A stretch of DNA of 64,000 bases from Phyllostachys edulis (taxonomy: Eukaryota; Streptophyta; Magnoliopsida; Poales; Poaceae): contig CM070562.1 in assembly GCA_036346405.1 (NCBI GenBank), positions 77,891,482 to 77,955,481 of the forward strand, in the 5' to 3' direction. This document shows positions 1 to 11,577 of this stretch, one piece after another (the first letter of the stretch is position 1; each line of letters starts with the position of its first letter). Below the pieces are notes generated by a model, which did not search any database, had not been told where the DNA came from, and saw only the letters and a list, made by a program, of their open reading frames with translations. Both the position numbers and the translations under genes were made by a program.

Positions 1-228
1 TCCATACCGGATATTGTCGCTAGAATTACGATACAACATACTAGCGATTAGGTAGTTGCTTACAAGAACCAAAGTACAATTAGGACACAATTAGTTAATG
101 ATTGCTTACAAAACCAAAATCTTGGTGAACTACAAGTTACAACATAATAGCAGCTTGTAATACAAGTTCCTAAGTGTCGCAGAGCACCTTGCAAGTTCTC
201 ACGAGTATGCCCTTTGGCGGCGGCGGCT
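1..228. other. Unassigned AT-rich edge sequence
   Basis: No gene, terminal repeat or recognisable domain is visible. It lies directly downstream (minus sense) of the transposase remnant at 229-570, so it may be the 3' flank or 3' UTR of that element, but this is only positional inference. Confidence 0.3.
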
Positions 229-570
229 CTAGCGTCTACGCCATTCTTTGTAGCTTCCTTCGTCCATATCGTTAGAATGCGATGACTCTGCCGGCGACCT
301 TCCCCTCAATAGGTCTAGATCCGGAACCCAAGTCCTATTTGCAATATCCAATGTGGAGAAGTTACCGACAACCACGAAGCCTCTTAGCTCGCGCGACCAC
401 ACTGCTTTGCACCCTTTCCTTCATGAAGTACTACGTCTGAAGTTCAATGGGTCCATGCGGATGGTCCCTTGTGGCGAGGACATGAGAGCATGGCTTGTGA
501 AGGAGCTTTAGCTTGTTGCATGTCTGACTAGGTTCATTCACATGGTCTCCAAGGCATACCTCATGGGTAA
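229..570 (-). pseudogene. MULE transposase C-terminal remnant (SWIM zinc finger)
   Basis: Minus-strand translation gives a SWIM-like zinc finger, seen as TCNKLKLLHKPCSHVLA, in which the C-x-H half is clear. After an in-frame stop and a frame change comes a tail containing TWVPDLDLLRG and NDMDEGSYKEW. That order (SWIM finger, then a Pro/Arg-rich tail ending in N-D-M-D-E) is characteristic of plant MuDR-like transposases. No DDE catalytic domain is present, so only the end of the gene survives. The reading frame is broken at least once, so it is non-functional. It adjoins a Sirevirus LTR piece at about 571, whose insertion or deletion probably removed the rest. The alternative is a FAR1-type protein, which shares the SWIM module. 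Confidence 0.5.
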
Positions 571-1038
571 CAAGAGACCGAGCCGTTCCGAATCCCTTGT
601 TGGCCGGTCTGACCACCACTTGTTGGCCGGTCTGACCACCACTTTGTTGGGCGGTCTGACCGCCCAGCTGGGACTTAGCCAAATTTTCTCCCTGGAAATC
701 CGGAACCTATTGGAATTTTCAAACGAATAGAACTTTTGACTCGAAACTCCAAAAATTATGAGACCAAGTGTAGGAGAATCCCCTCTCTTGCCTACACCCT
801 CTATTTTTGGCTCAGCTTCAAAATCAAAAATCTATTTTTGGCCGGTCTGACCGATTTCCAAAGGTCGGTCTGACCGTCACTCAATGGCCGGTCAGACCGC
901 CACCTTGGCCGGTCAGACCGCCACTTGCCTGACCACAAAATGAACTTAGTCGAAAACACATGATTCGACAAACCTTCAACGCCATTGCTAATTATATCAT
1001 CATCCTAAGATCGTGAGCATATTCCCATGATATCCACA
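571..1038 (-). mobile_element. Sirevirus-type Copia LTR fragment
   Basis: Read on the minus strand it starts at 1038 with TGTGGATATCATGGGAATAT, the same 5' end as the complete Sirevirus LTR at 46889-48716. It also shares the following block (clock-like AGCAATGG...TTGTCGAATCATG) with the LTRs ending at 33238 and 56985. It contains two clusters of the short palindromic motif GGCCGGTCTGACCG (about 598-664 and 838-925). The expected CCAACA terminus is absent, so the LTR is truncated at about 571, next to transposase remnant sequence. It is inserted in the long Gypsy LTR that continues at 1039. Confidence 0.6.
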
Positions 1039-4000
1039 ATAATACATGCAAGGCTTAACAAGGATGGCTCGAGTTCTTTTATTTGCTAAAGTAATGTTTT
1101 CAATTATCATAATTACAAATTCCTATTACTTAGCATTTTAACCAAATTGCATTTTATTAAAGAGAGTAATTGTGCAATATTTATATTAGCAGAGGTTACC
1201 TCCACCTTTATGCTTATTTTGATTGGAGCTACCTCCATTCATTAACACCACTGAGTCTGAAAACCTAGGAAAAATCCAATCTAAAAGCTAGGTGAGCCCA
1301 CCACATTTTTCATACCACCCACAAAGGTTTTTGAAATAGAGAACTAACTCTAGTAAAGTTCACATGTACGCCTTTGACCGTAGGCGTGGCTGTTTAAACA
1401 GCTTAGACTCTGCAGAGGTTGTACACTGTACCCACAAGAGATAATCATACTTGTTACCCCACATGATGTCGTAGTCATGCAGTTGAGCGATCATCACAGT
1501 AACCTTTCAAAGTACCTCGCCCCTTCCGTCATCTCACCCATATGGGCTACCCCCATTTGTGGTGGGTCCCATAAGTTGTGCAGGATGTTTACCACCACAT
1601 TAGGTGTAGCTGGCAACTTCACCCTTCCTTGGTGTCCCATTCAAGCTGGATCGTGCCCACTACTTGCACCACCTTTTTGGGCACTGATGAGATGATTTCC
1701 AAGGTCCAATAAATTTACTAATCCAAGTTGCAGTTTGTAGACTTGTGGTTGTACTTGTTTTACACGAGGGGTCATGACAAGATTAAGTTCTTAGGGGTTA
1801 CCTGGGTGGTTCATTCCATACCATCCACAACCAACATTCCTTGGGCTACATTAGCACCCACCATTATACCGTCCATCATACTATCCGCCCAGATAGTAAC
1901 AGCAAGTTATTAGGGTTTTGAGGAGTAAAAAATACATTAACTCAACCATCTCAGTCATTTACCAACAATGACTGCCCAAAACCACTTTCAGATTTAAAAG
2001 ATGATGATTAGGACATTTAATATCCCGGTTCTTAAGCAAGACCAGCATGTCACTTAAGTACAACCTATAACTAGTATTTACCATATAGTTACTAGTGTGA
2101 CATGGAATAATGGATTCAATTGTCAAGGAATAGCATAATAATTAATTAATCATCAAATGAGTATTTAACTACCTTAAGCTTTAACTTACATTTGATTAAA
2201 GAATTAAAACATGCAATTTTGGTAATTTAAACGAATATAATTAACATAAAATGTAGGCTCAAAATGATCAAAGTATCGACTCACCTTAGTTATAGGTAAG
2301 AGAGTCTTGATATTCTTGTGCTTGATCAAGTTGGAGATCTCCCGCATCTTCAAATCCTATTCGGACGAACGTACCGGAAAAAGGCAAAACAAGCAAAGAG
2401 AACAAATAAATAATAAAGAACAACAAATGAACTCCAAATTAAATAAGACCAGTGCCATTAGTAAGATCTTGAATTAAAAAAAATTTAGAAACAAATTTCA
2501 CTTGAATCGAAGTTACGACGAAGGAGAACGGGACTTCCGAAATTGAGTTTTTGAATTAAATCAAATGAATAAAGAGAGGAGAGAAATTGGGTGCACCCCA
2601 TAGTACATGGACCAAGTCCATACGCACTGGGTGCATATTGTTCATGGGGGCCCACCTGGCAGTCAAAGGAGGGGGAATGAACCGGGTGCTTTAATTTAAA
2701 TGGCAAACATTACTGTTTTGCGGGCCCATTCGGTGGAGAGTCAAGGGGGTCTTAATCATTAAATGGCTAATGAGGGTTTAGGGCCTCATTAATGTCGCTT
2801 GTCTTAAATCCCGACTGGGATTTGGTAAATAACCAAGCGCACAGCGCCCGCTCCGAAATGTGGACAGAGTAGGGAGGAAAGGCCAGGGTGCGTGGAGCTT
2901 CGCCGGTGCCGACGAGCGGAGCGAGGAAGAATCGGCGGGAGGCCCTCGGCGAGGCGAGTCGTCTTGCGGTGGAGGCGATGTCGGAGAAGGCCGGTCTTGT
3001 GGCGACGATTGATGGCGGTGGCGGCGCCGGGATCTGTGGTGGCGATGGAGTGTGGCGGCAATGAAGCGCGTGCTGGTATGCATGGCCACGAGGCGTAAAT
3101 TGGCTGGGAGGTCGAGGTGGCTCGAGGAGGTCGGTGGCGGCGACGGCGGAGGAAAGGGTGGCGGTGGTGGCGCGTCTTGGCGGCGGGGAAGGCAAGGGGA
3201 GGAGGGGGATAGCTTCCTCGGCCTCCGAGGCGCATGATGATGCGGTTGCCCTGGTGAGGAGCTCACCGGAGGGGCGGCGTGGCCGGAAAGAAAAGAGAGC
3301 AGGCGCTTCTTCGGCTGGACTTACCAGAGATGGGAGGGGGGTGAAGGGAGGGGCCAAGAGGGGATGCTTAGGGCTCTTATAGGCGCCGGAGGAAAAGGGG
3401 AGCCATTGGAGGGGCTTGGGCACGTGCGTGGTCCCGAAGACGGCCACGGCATGGGCACTAACACGGGATGGAGCAGCGACGACTTAGAGGGGTTGAGGCA
3501 GGTGGCGGAGCAGCTTTCGATGACGTCATGGCCTGGTGTTGGTGGTTAATGGCGCACGGTCCCGAGACACACGGGCGCCAGCGGCGCCTGGTGGTGGCGG
3601 CTCGGCGGATAAGGAGACAAGGGGGGATGCTTGGGTGTGAGGGAGGCCAAGGGAGTAGGTGTCGGTGCAAAGGTGCAGGCGAAGGATGGCGTCGTCGAGG
3701 AAGCGGTGTCAATGATGGGATCGTGAGCGAGCACCAGGTGCTCATGGTGGCGTGGGCGAAGCGGCGCATGGGGAGCGGCAGTCTTGGTAGCAGAGAGAAC
3801 AAGTGAGAGCATGGCGGTGGCTGGGGCGTGTTGGGTCACGGGGTAGGCTACGATAGCTACAAACAAAAATTTCTACCACGCAAACCAGGAAGCCAAGCAA
3901 GTAGATGATCATAGATCGTTACCACCAAACGCGCAGAGCAGTGGAAGAAGGGTTGGAGCAGCCTGGTCCAACGTAGAGCGCGTCGATGTAGTGGTCGTAG

Positions 4001-5873
4001 TCGATCGTCTAGTGTTGAGCAAGTTGATGCAATGGTCGTAGTCAATCGTCTCCTCTAGCAACCTCTGTAGTTCGTTGTGAAGATGGCGGATCGTCCTCAA
4101 GCGCAACAATCACAGTAGCGCCTCTACGGTATCCACATGTCTAGGGAAGGAACAACCGTACGTTGGTGTACTAGCACCAAGTCGCACAGCAGAGCTCTCA
4201 GGAAGATGGCGGCTAGGGTTTCGGTGGTGATTCACGCGTACCTCTCAACAGCCTCATGCATCTCCTTATATAGTGCTCGTGACGGATCCTATCCGAACAC
4301 GTTTGACGAATCGTATTCGTACTGATTTGTTCCAACCCGTTAAGTGTGTGGCCCTGTAGGTTCATGCGTAATCGGTTGTGACTCGGAAACCATTTCCGAT
4401 CACAAGTCGTAGCGGCTCCTAGTAGAACATAGTGATTCCCGAATACACATAAATTATATCGGACGAACCTTAATGCAATATGATCTACAATCAGGTCCTC
4501 ATCACTTACGACCGGTCCTATCTCTATCTGACCGGTTCAGTATTTGGTCACGACGATTCAGAAGTCCTTACAACCAGGTTTCAACCACTCTGTGATTACG
4601 TTCGACCAGTTTACGACCAGCTCGTATCTCTATATGACTAGTCTATAACTGATCGAATTAAACGACCTACTCGTGTATTCTCCCTTTACCTCACGATGTC
4701 TGGTTGAACTCTAGGTGAGATGTTGTGTCATCCATGGACTGTTCAATACTTTCTCGATCAGGTGTCGGATAACTTCACGTGGTCGAACACTTCGACAACT
4801 AGTGGCATGGCCATGCACTTTCTTTATCCGATCTGTGACGAGGGCCCAAAGACATCTCTCCTGTTATGTTAGGAGGGGCAAATCCCATATCCGACCAGTC
4901 ACATTCCTCTGTATGTTTCATAGCATACCCGAAAGCTACCTTTATAACTACCCAGTTACGGAGTAGCGTTTGGCAACCCCTAAGAGTGCTATTACACATG
5001 TAGGAAACCATGTTGATCTCAGGTCTAAGGATTATACATCATCATTGCTTGAGACCAACTAACGACACATAGAATCATAACAATCTCAATAGTATCTCAA
5101 GGTGGGTCTAATCCAACATCATGTTCTCTAACATGTGTCCATATTATTGGTTTGATATCTCTATATCCATGACCTGTGAAACATAGTCATCAACCAATAC
5201 ATATGCTAGTCTATTCATATGTGTCCTCATATGTTTCTGACCAGGGGACTTATAAGAATAATTATTGTAGAAATATAGAGTTTCACAATCAAGTCACATA
5301 CTTGATAATCAATATTAACAATATTATTCTAGGAACAAGATAACATATTATCCAATATAATGAACATAATGAAATATAATCATCTCTATGATTGCCTCTA
5401 GGGCATATTTCCAACAGGGCGCTCGTGCGTGGCAGAGGGAGCAGGCGGGTGCTCAGGATGGCACAGGCGGCGTTAGGGAGAGCTTGGCTGGGGGAGGAAG
5501 AAAGTAGGAGGGTGGGGGTTGGGCCAAGAAGGCCAAAAGGAGAAGTGGGCCGGCTAAGTCGGGCCAGATGGGCCAAAGGGGAAACACAGGAAATAGGCTA
5601 GGCCCAAGAAGAAAGGGAGGGGCTGGCCCAAAGAAGGCTACGGGCTGAGCCCACAAAGAGAGGAGGGCAAAGTTGAGAAAAGGGGCATTCAAATTTGAAA
5701 AGGTAAATTCAAATTCAAAATTTGAATTCGAGAACTGCAAGGAGGTTTGAAACACAAACCTGAGCTTAGATAGAAGCTAGGAGATTTTAGAATATAGACA
5801 ATAATTTGAATTAATGTTTTGAAATCAAGAACCAAATGTATTTACTATTCCCATCCAAAAACGGGATGTTACA
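1039..5873 (-). repeat. 3' LTR of Gypsy element B (interrupted)
   Basis: In minus sense it starts at 5873 with TGTAACATCCCG and reads leftwards; the BARE/Angela-like solo LTR (3829-5416) splits it. A TATA-like TATAAGAG lies at about 3374-3381 (minus). The block at about 1375-1440 (CTGCAGAGGTTGTACA in plus sense) matches the downstream part of the long Gypsy LTR at 49500-53313. The GC-rich segment 2767-3828 gives long overlapping open frames in several frames on both strands, which is a composition effect, not genes. The right LTR lacks everything left of about 3405, so the two LTRs differ greatly in length. Confidence 0.65.
3829..5416 (-). mobile_element. BARE/Angela-like Copia solo LTR
   Basis: A 1588-bp block bounded by TGTTGGAAATATGCCCTAGA at its 5' end (5416, minus) and CCCAACA at its 3' end (3829). 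It is flanked by an exact 5-bp duplication, GGGCG, at 3824-3828 and 5417-5421. The 5' end is the familiar start of BARE-1/Angela/WIS-type LTRs of grasses. A TATA-like TATATAAGG lies at about 4264-4272 (minus). No internal region is present, so it is a solo LTR left by recombination. It interrupts the 3' LTR of element B and is therefore younger than it. Confidence 0.93.
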
Positions 5874-6123
5874 AATCCTACCCATCTTAAACGGAATCTC
5901 GACCCTGAGATTCGAGCTACTCGGATTAGATAGAGAACGTACCTCTCATTACTCCTGAAGCTCCTTGGGCTTCTTCGGTGGCGGTGACATGGTTCACATG
6001 GCCCTGGCTTTGGTTTGGCGTGGAAGCGGCTCTAGATACCTACTAGGTCCAATGACGTTTGCTTGGAGCTGAAATATGGCCTCGAGTTGGTGTGGTCTTG
6101 AAGTTGAACCTCACCGGGGTGGC

Positions 6124-7265
6124 TAGTTGAGGGCAGTTTTTAGCAAAATATCATTTTTCTCCATAGTTGAAACAACGAAGATGAGCTATCGGATTGGGCA
6201 TTGCGAGTGTCCAATGAGTGAGAACACGGAAACATTCTCCTTTGGGGCGTGGGGTTGTGGTGGAGTGGAACTTGAAGTTGGAATTGGAATCCTTGGTGAC
6301 AAAGCGACTAATCGCCGAAAAAGGCAATTTGCCTTAAAAGCCGATCTTTGTGGAAAGTCGCTGCGACCCTTGAATGCCATTTTTCTTCTTGGTGACTTCG
6401 CGGTCTTGTTCTCATTTTCTAGCACAAGGGCTTTGTTGACTAGGTGGTGGAATCTGGGGAAATCGTGGAGGATAAGCTGAACTCTCATATCTTCGCGTAT
6501 TCCTTCCATGAAGCGGTCGATCTTTTCCTCTTCATCAGCTACATCATTGGGGGCGTAGCGGGCAAGTTGATTGAACTTGGTTAGATATTCATTAATTGAC
6601 ATATAATTCTGCTTGAGAGCTCTGAATTCGTTCTTCTTCATTCTCATGGTACCGGCTGGTACGAAGTTGGTTCTGAAAGCGCCTTTGAATTCTACCCAAG
6701 GAATTGGTTGCCATGCAGGTTCATCTTTACCTAGTGGTACTTTAGCAATCTCTTCTGCGGCAGCGGGGTCTGGCGAAGTTCCAGTCGTAGAGGTTGTGGC
6801 TTCTAGTTCTGCTTCTTCTTCTTCTTTTTCTTCGGACACTAGACTGTCATCACCTCGGGCAGCAAGGTAGTTCTCCCACCATGCAGCGGCGGCTCCTTTC
6901 AGCTGATGGGTGGCGAAGTCCATCTTATCTTCGTCTGAGCAGCAAGCAAGTCAAAGTTTCTTCTCAGTATCTCTGAGCTAGTCTTCAGCTTCTAGGGGTT
7001 CATTGGCTGCAGCAAAGGTGATGGGTCTTGTCTTGAGAAAGTCAACAAGCTTGGAGTTGCGGCCGGCTGGTCCATTCTGCTGATTGTGTTAGCAAAGCTT
7101 GAAGAATCTGAGTCTATTGAACATGACTTGAGCCATTGTTGGGTTTGCTGGTTGCGGGAGAGGTAGATCTTGTCCTTGGCCACGACCACGGCCATTACCA
7201 CGACCTCTTCCTCGGCCTGTTGCAAAAGCACCTCGTCTTGGGGCAGCGACTCTTCTTGGCGGCAT
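6124..7265 (-). pseudogene. gag: Gypsy gag pseudogene
   Basis: The minus-strand frame starts at an ATG at 7263-7265, giving MPPRRVAAPRRGAFATGRGR, a basic N-terminus typical of grass Gypsy Gag. The open part 6186-6923 carries the retrotransposon Gag core: an AAAAWWENYLAARG block, a VEFKGAFRTNF-like block, MKKNEFRALKQ, SINEYLTKFNQLARYAP and EEKIDRFMEGI. Stops and a frameshift separate the N-terminus from this core. At about 6124-6174 a zinc knuckle can be recognised (CFNYGEK, stop, YFAKNCPQL) with its second Cys and the His both replaced by Tyr. Pol does not follow. The protein would have formed the particle core; this copy cannot. Confidence 0.8.
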
Positions 7266-8154
7266 CTGAAGAAACGCTGAAGCTTAGAACGAGGGGGGGG
7301 GGTATATGAGGGTTACTAGCCCTCTAGAGCATAACAAAAGAACTAAAACAAAACGAGGGAACGAAACAAGTACAATACAATACAAAGCCTAGAGTGGCTA
7401 CATTATATTAAGGGATTATGTGTTACATGACTCCTGAAGCACAACATATAGGTCATGCTAAGCCAAGATACAAGATACAAACACATCGTCTACAAAAGAA
7501 GGAAACAGAAAGTGCTTGCAACCAAAGGACTACCTAGCAAGCACGATTGGCTAACCTAAACTAGCCCGACTACTGCAACACGATGATGAAGATCTCGTGG
7601 TCGAACTCTCCCTCCTAGAGAGGCAGGAAGTAGTGGAAGGGCGATTCCAACAGAAGATCCTCGTGCATCTGGCTCAAACGGGTGCAGGTGAAGTGTGCTG
7701 CGTCTTGGACTGCTTCAGAACAGCTGCTCTAGGGGATTGCGGGTCTGAAGGTGTGAGCAATGAACACGTCCTCTCTGGCATAGAGGAAAACCTCCATGGC
7801 CCACGACTCTTGGTCTAGGGTCCGGGTCTTTCGGCCTTTGAAGATAGGCTTGTGTTTGTAATCCAAGTGCTACATGAGTTGGCGGAGAATGTCCACTAAC
7901 TCGCCTTCGTCTTCTTCATGAGAGAAAAAGTCCCACTGGCTATCGGACGACGGGGTTGCCATCTATAATTTTTCGAACAAGAGAGGCAGTCAGAACTAAG
8001 TAAAAACTCAAGTGAAGTCAAGGTAAGTGAAGAACTAAGAGAGATGAGTAAGAGCAGTAACTACGCTATATTTTGACAAAGTTTTCTGAGTTTTTGAAAA
8101 TAGGACTCAAGTCCTTAGGCACGCCCAGTCTAACTAAGGATCCTATAGTCGTAT

Positions 8155-8166
8155 GCTCTGATACCA
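8155..8166 (-). promoter_or_regulatory. Primer-binding site of Gypsy element B
   Basis: The plus strand reads GCTCTGATACCA, so the minus strand reads TGGTATCAGAGC, the standard complement of initiator-Met tRNA used to prime minus-strand DNA synthesis. It lies four bases inside the LTR end at 8171, which fixes both the orientation of the element and that LTR boundary. Confidence 0.9.
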
Positions 8167-8170
8167 GCCC

Positions 8171-9129
8171 TGTCGGACCCGGATTTCGCAATCCTGAATC
8201 CTCTGTGAAAGACACTGTGCTATTCCCTGGATCAGTTGAAGGGGCCCAGGCACGCGCGTGGTCCCGAGGATGGCCACGGCATGGGCGTCGATGGGAGCAG
8301 CGGGTGCGCGCTTGGGCAGCACTGACACGAGATTGAGCGGCGACGACTTGGAGGGGTCGAGGCAGGTGGTGGAAGCGACACTTCGATGACGTCGTCATGG
8401 CCGCCGACCGTCGTGGGCGCCGCGATGCAAAGACGCCTGGCGCCGGCGAGTGCAGGAGGGAGAGCTCGGCTCGGAGAGAAGGAGAAGGGGATGCTTAGGT
8501 GTGAGGGAAGCCAAGGGAGCGGTGGCGATCTGAGGTGTGAAGCATGCATGGCGGCGAGGAGGCGGGTGGCAGTGATGGGATGCAATGGTAGAGCACCAGT
8601 AGTGCTTGTGGTGGCGTGGGGCGGCGCATGGGAGTGGCAGTCTGAGCCTGATGAGGAGTGGCGAGAGCATGGAGGTGTGAGGCGCTCGTCTTGTGAGAGG
8701 AAGCAGTGGGCGCTCGGGATGGCGTAGGCGGCGTCAGGGAGAGCTTGGCTGGGGGAGGAAGAAAGTAGGAGAGTGGGGGCTGGGCCAAGAAGGTCGAAAA
8801 GAGGAGTGGGCCGGTTGAGTCGGGCCAGATGGGCCAAAGGGGAAAAAGGAAATGGGCTAGGCCCAAGGAGAAAGGGAGGGGCCGGCCCAAAGAAGGCTAT
8901 GGGCTGAGCCCACATAGAGAGGAGGGCAAAGTTGAGAAAAGGGGCATTCAAATTTGAAAAGGTAAATTCAAATTCGAATTTTGAATTCGAGAACTGCAAG
9001 GATGTTTGAAACACAAACCCAAGCTTAGATAAAAGCTAGGAGATTTTATAATATAGACAATTTGAATTAAGGTTCTGAAATCAAGAACCAAATGTATTTA
9101 CTATTCCTGTACGAAAACAGGACGTTACA
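8171..9129 (-). repeat. 5' LTR of Gypsy element B (shortened)
   Basis: 959 bp with TG...CA ends in minus sense: TGTAACGTCCTG at 9129 and GGGTCCGACA at 8171, next to the primer-binding site. It aligns with the 3' LTR over 8236-9129, but the segment carrying the TATA region and the long 3' part (present at 1039-3405) is missing, and 8171-8235 joins directly. The likely cause is a large internal deletion or a recombinant LTR. Overlapping Pro-rich open frames here are composition artefacts. Confidence 0.8.
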
Positions 9130-10877
9130 ATGGCTAAGCAATCTACTCGTATCTAACCGACCCACGTTGGTGCTACAATAATACCAACTAAATCATGAAC
9201 CAATCTAGGGTGACAAAAGATTATGACATAACAATAGACAAGATGGATATAATAAATTGGATAATAACTAAACCCAAAAGCATTTAAATAAATATTTTAA
9301 AGTAAATGCATTAATTTGAATCAATATTACTTTTGAAAACTGGGTTTAATATGATTAAAGGTATAACTTGCCTTAGAAAAGATCTAGGTACTGGTCTTGA
9401 TCTTGAGGAACTCATTCTTCAAAGTTTTCTGAAGTATCAACGTCTACTCGCAAACGAAGCAAATAAATAAAACAAATAAATAATAGAGATAAAACAAACT
9501 CCAAAAATTAAATAAAAATCTTAAATAAATATATCTCAAATTTATATGAATTTAGAAATTTGAATGGGCTCAATCGGAGTTCGGATGAAAAAGATGTGGC
9601 TCTCGGAAGATCAAAACAAAGGAAAATACTCAAAAAGATGTTTCGAGTACTGTTCAACGTTGTTGGCCACACATGCTCAGAAGGAGTTTCAACCACCTGG
9701 TTAGAAGGTTTCGAGTGCATGTGGTCGCAGAAGGCTACGGCTACCTGGTCATAGGAGGCTTACGACTACCTGGTCGTAGGAAGATTACTACTGCCTAGTC
9801 GTAGGAAAGATTACGACTACTGGTCGTAGGAAGATTACAACTACTGGTCGTAGGAAGATTACGACCACACGGTAGGCTCGGATCCCCACGATTGACGGTG
9901 AATGGCGAGGCTTCGTCGGCGATGAGTGGTACCAACATGTAGCTGATGCTATTGTGAATCCAATGATGTGCTCATTGCGTGGTCGAAGACGACGGTGTTG
10001 GCCGACGGTAAGGTTCAAACGGCAGAGAAGACACGGGCTCATCGAAAGTGGGGGTTACAGCGATGCACTAGTGAAGTGAAGGCTACCAGGATGAAGCCCT
10101 TGCTCTGGCGATGCCGAAGGTGCAGACTACGAGGTTCGGGCGACTCCGATTGTGGCGGAAACGCTCGTCGGAGTTGCGGCGGCAAGATTGATTCCTCGAG
10201 CTCCTGTGACAGCTAGGGTTAGGCGTTGAGGCTTTGGCGACTGTGAAAAGGATGCGGAGCTCGAGGGCTTGCTTCCCTTTTATACCCGGCCGGCTAGGAG
10301 AGTCCGAGGCGCGCACGTCGAGAGAGGATCACGCGGCGGCGGAAGCAAATCCCTAACGGATTCGGGAACGAAGCACAGGAGATACGGGGGTCCACACGTC
10401 AGTGGTGAAAGCTCGTGTGGCAACCAGCGCGGATGAGGCTGACTGGTGGGGTCGGGTGAGCACACGACCGAGAGAGATAGGGAGGCAGACAAGCAGGGCC
10501 CGCCTATCAGTCGAAGGCGATGCGCGCGCGGCGCTAGGCTACAACGGAAATGGGCTAGAGGTGGAACAATAATGGGCTTCGGCCCAATCCTTTAACTGCG
10601 ATTTTAAATAGGTTTTCTATTTTATAAATACCATAAAATGCAAATAGCAAATGAGCTCAGAAAAATTCTAGAAAAATCTAGAAAATACATCCAAGCACAT
10701 ATAATCCAAATAAAATAGTTTTGATAATTTTTGATGTTGACATTTATCATATTAAATTGTTTTGATATCCAAAGTCCATATTAAGCTTTAATTAAAATTC
10801 AAATAAATTGCAAGGGTGAATTTTCAACTACTAACTAATCAAAAGATTTTTAAAACTCAGAAAATTGGGATGTTACA
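9130..10877 (-). mobile_element. Gypsy LTR A, 5' part
   Basis: In minus sense it starts at 10877 with TGTAACATCCCAATTTTC and aligns with the first two thirds of the complete LTR at 49500-53313 (opposite orientation). The shared blocks include the run around CCGAACTCCGATTGA, TTTGCTTGCGAGTAGACGTT and the region ending TGCTTAGCCAT. At 9130 the alignment stops exactly at the terminus of element B, so B inserted into this LTR and the remainder should lie beyond the left side of B. No polypurine tract adjoins 10878, so 10877 is an outer element end. Confidence 0.75.
9735..9870. repeat. Tandem array of short palindromic GGTCGTAGGAAGATTACGAC units
   Basis: About five imperfect copies of a roughly 25-bp unit made of GGTCGTAGGAAGATTAC followed by GACTACT. 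Within and between units ACGACTAC and GGTCGTAG are near-complementary, so the array can fold back on itself. It sits in LTR A just upstream of its GC-rich promoter region. Confidence 0.75.
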
Positions 10878-11577
10878 ATTAATTAAATTGTTTATCTATA
10901 GTACTTATTATGGATAAAGATGTCTTTAAACAACCATCAGAGGTGCCCCTTGTCATTAGTCTATAATAACAAAGGAAGATTACGACTACTCCATGGTCGT
11001 AAGGTCTTCTATGACCATCTTATGGTCGTAAGGTTTTTCTACGATCACCTTGTGGTCGTAAGGACTTCTACGACTACCTTACGGTCATAAGACTTTCTAC
11101 GACTAGGTCAACTACGACCACCCTACAGTCGGTAGATCTCACAAACATGTGGACCTGATCGACTAGAGACTCTATGCACTGCGCTTATTTATGCGTAGTA
11201 CTTATACATATGCTGTTACTCTCTGACATAATTGCACATAATCCTCTCTGTCTTTGGCGTAACTGTATGGCAAACGTGCGAGAGGGTGTTTCTCTAACAA
11301 TAACCGCCCTCAAACGTGCGCAATTAACCAACCATTAAGGCGCCTCCTAGCATATAACAATTGTCATTCCTTCAGAAGCTTTATAAGGGATAATGCCGCT
11401 GGACAGAAGGAGAGCGAACAAGATCTAGAGATAGAGACAAGAACAAAGACATAAGTTATTAGTCTTTGTTTCGGTGACTTCTTCCTGTAAACACATTCAA
11501 TATAAGAACACAGGAGTAGGGTTATTATTCTCTCCGGAGAAGACTTGAACCTGTCTAAAAAAACTCCTTGTGTCTCG
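10878..11577 (+). mobile_element. Older LTR remnant, split by element C
   Basis: No coding sequence. A tandem series of palindrome-like units (TGGTCGTAAGG / ACGACTACC) lies at 10978-11110. The sequence near 11500-11577 (ACACAGGAGTAGGGTTATTA, then CCTGTCTAAAAAAACTCC) resembles the 3' part of a plus-strand Gypsy LTR. Removing element C joins CTCGTCTTG at 11574-11582 directly to CGTAATCTCGATC at 21762 and onward, ending near ACATCGACA at about 21820. That continuous sequence ends like an LTR. Its own start was not found. Confidence 0.45.

Larger units (their letters stand above)
1039..9129 (-). mobile_element. Gypsy retrotransposon B, internally deleted, minus strand
   Basis: Two related direct repeats (within 1039-5873 and at 8171-9129) flank an internal region of 2.3 kb that carries a primer-binding site next to the right LTR and a gag pseudogene. 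Both LTR copies begin, in minus sense, with TGTAAC and share the GC-rich block that aligns about 3405-3828 with 8236-8700 and 5422-5873 with 8700-9129. No protease, reverse transcriptase or integrase is present, so the element is non-autonomous. Its left end lies outside the window or is lost in the LTR piece at 571-1038, so its TSD cannot be tested. The stretch 7266-8154 is leader sequence between the binding site and gag, with no coding sequence that I can support. Confidence 0.75.

Noticed and set aside
2767..3860. Overlapping long open frames on both strands (Pro/Arg-rich products)
   Set aside because: They lie in a GC-rich LTR promoter segment, exist in all frames at once, have no domain, and the same block recurs in the other LTR with different frame disruptions.
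8232..9014. 260-residue open frame, minus strand
   Set aside because: It spans the LTR of Gypsy element B. The matching frame in the other LTR is interrupted, and there is no domain; it is a composition effect.
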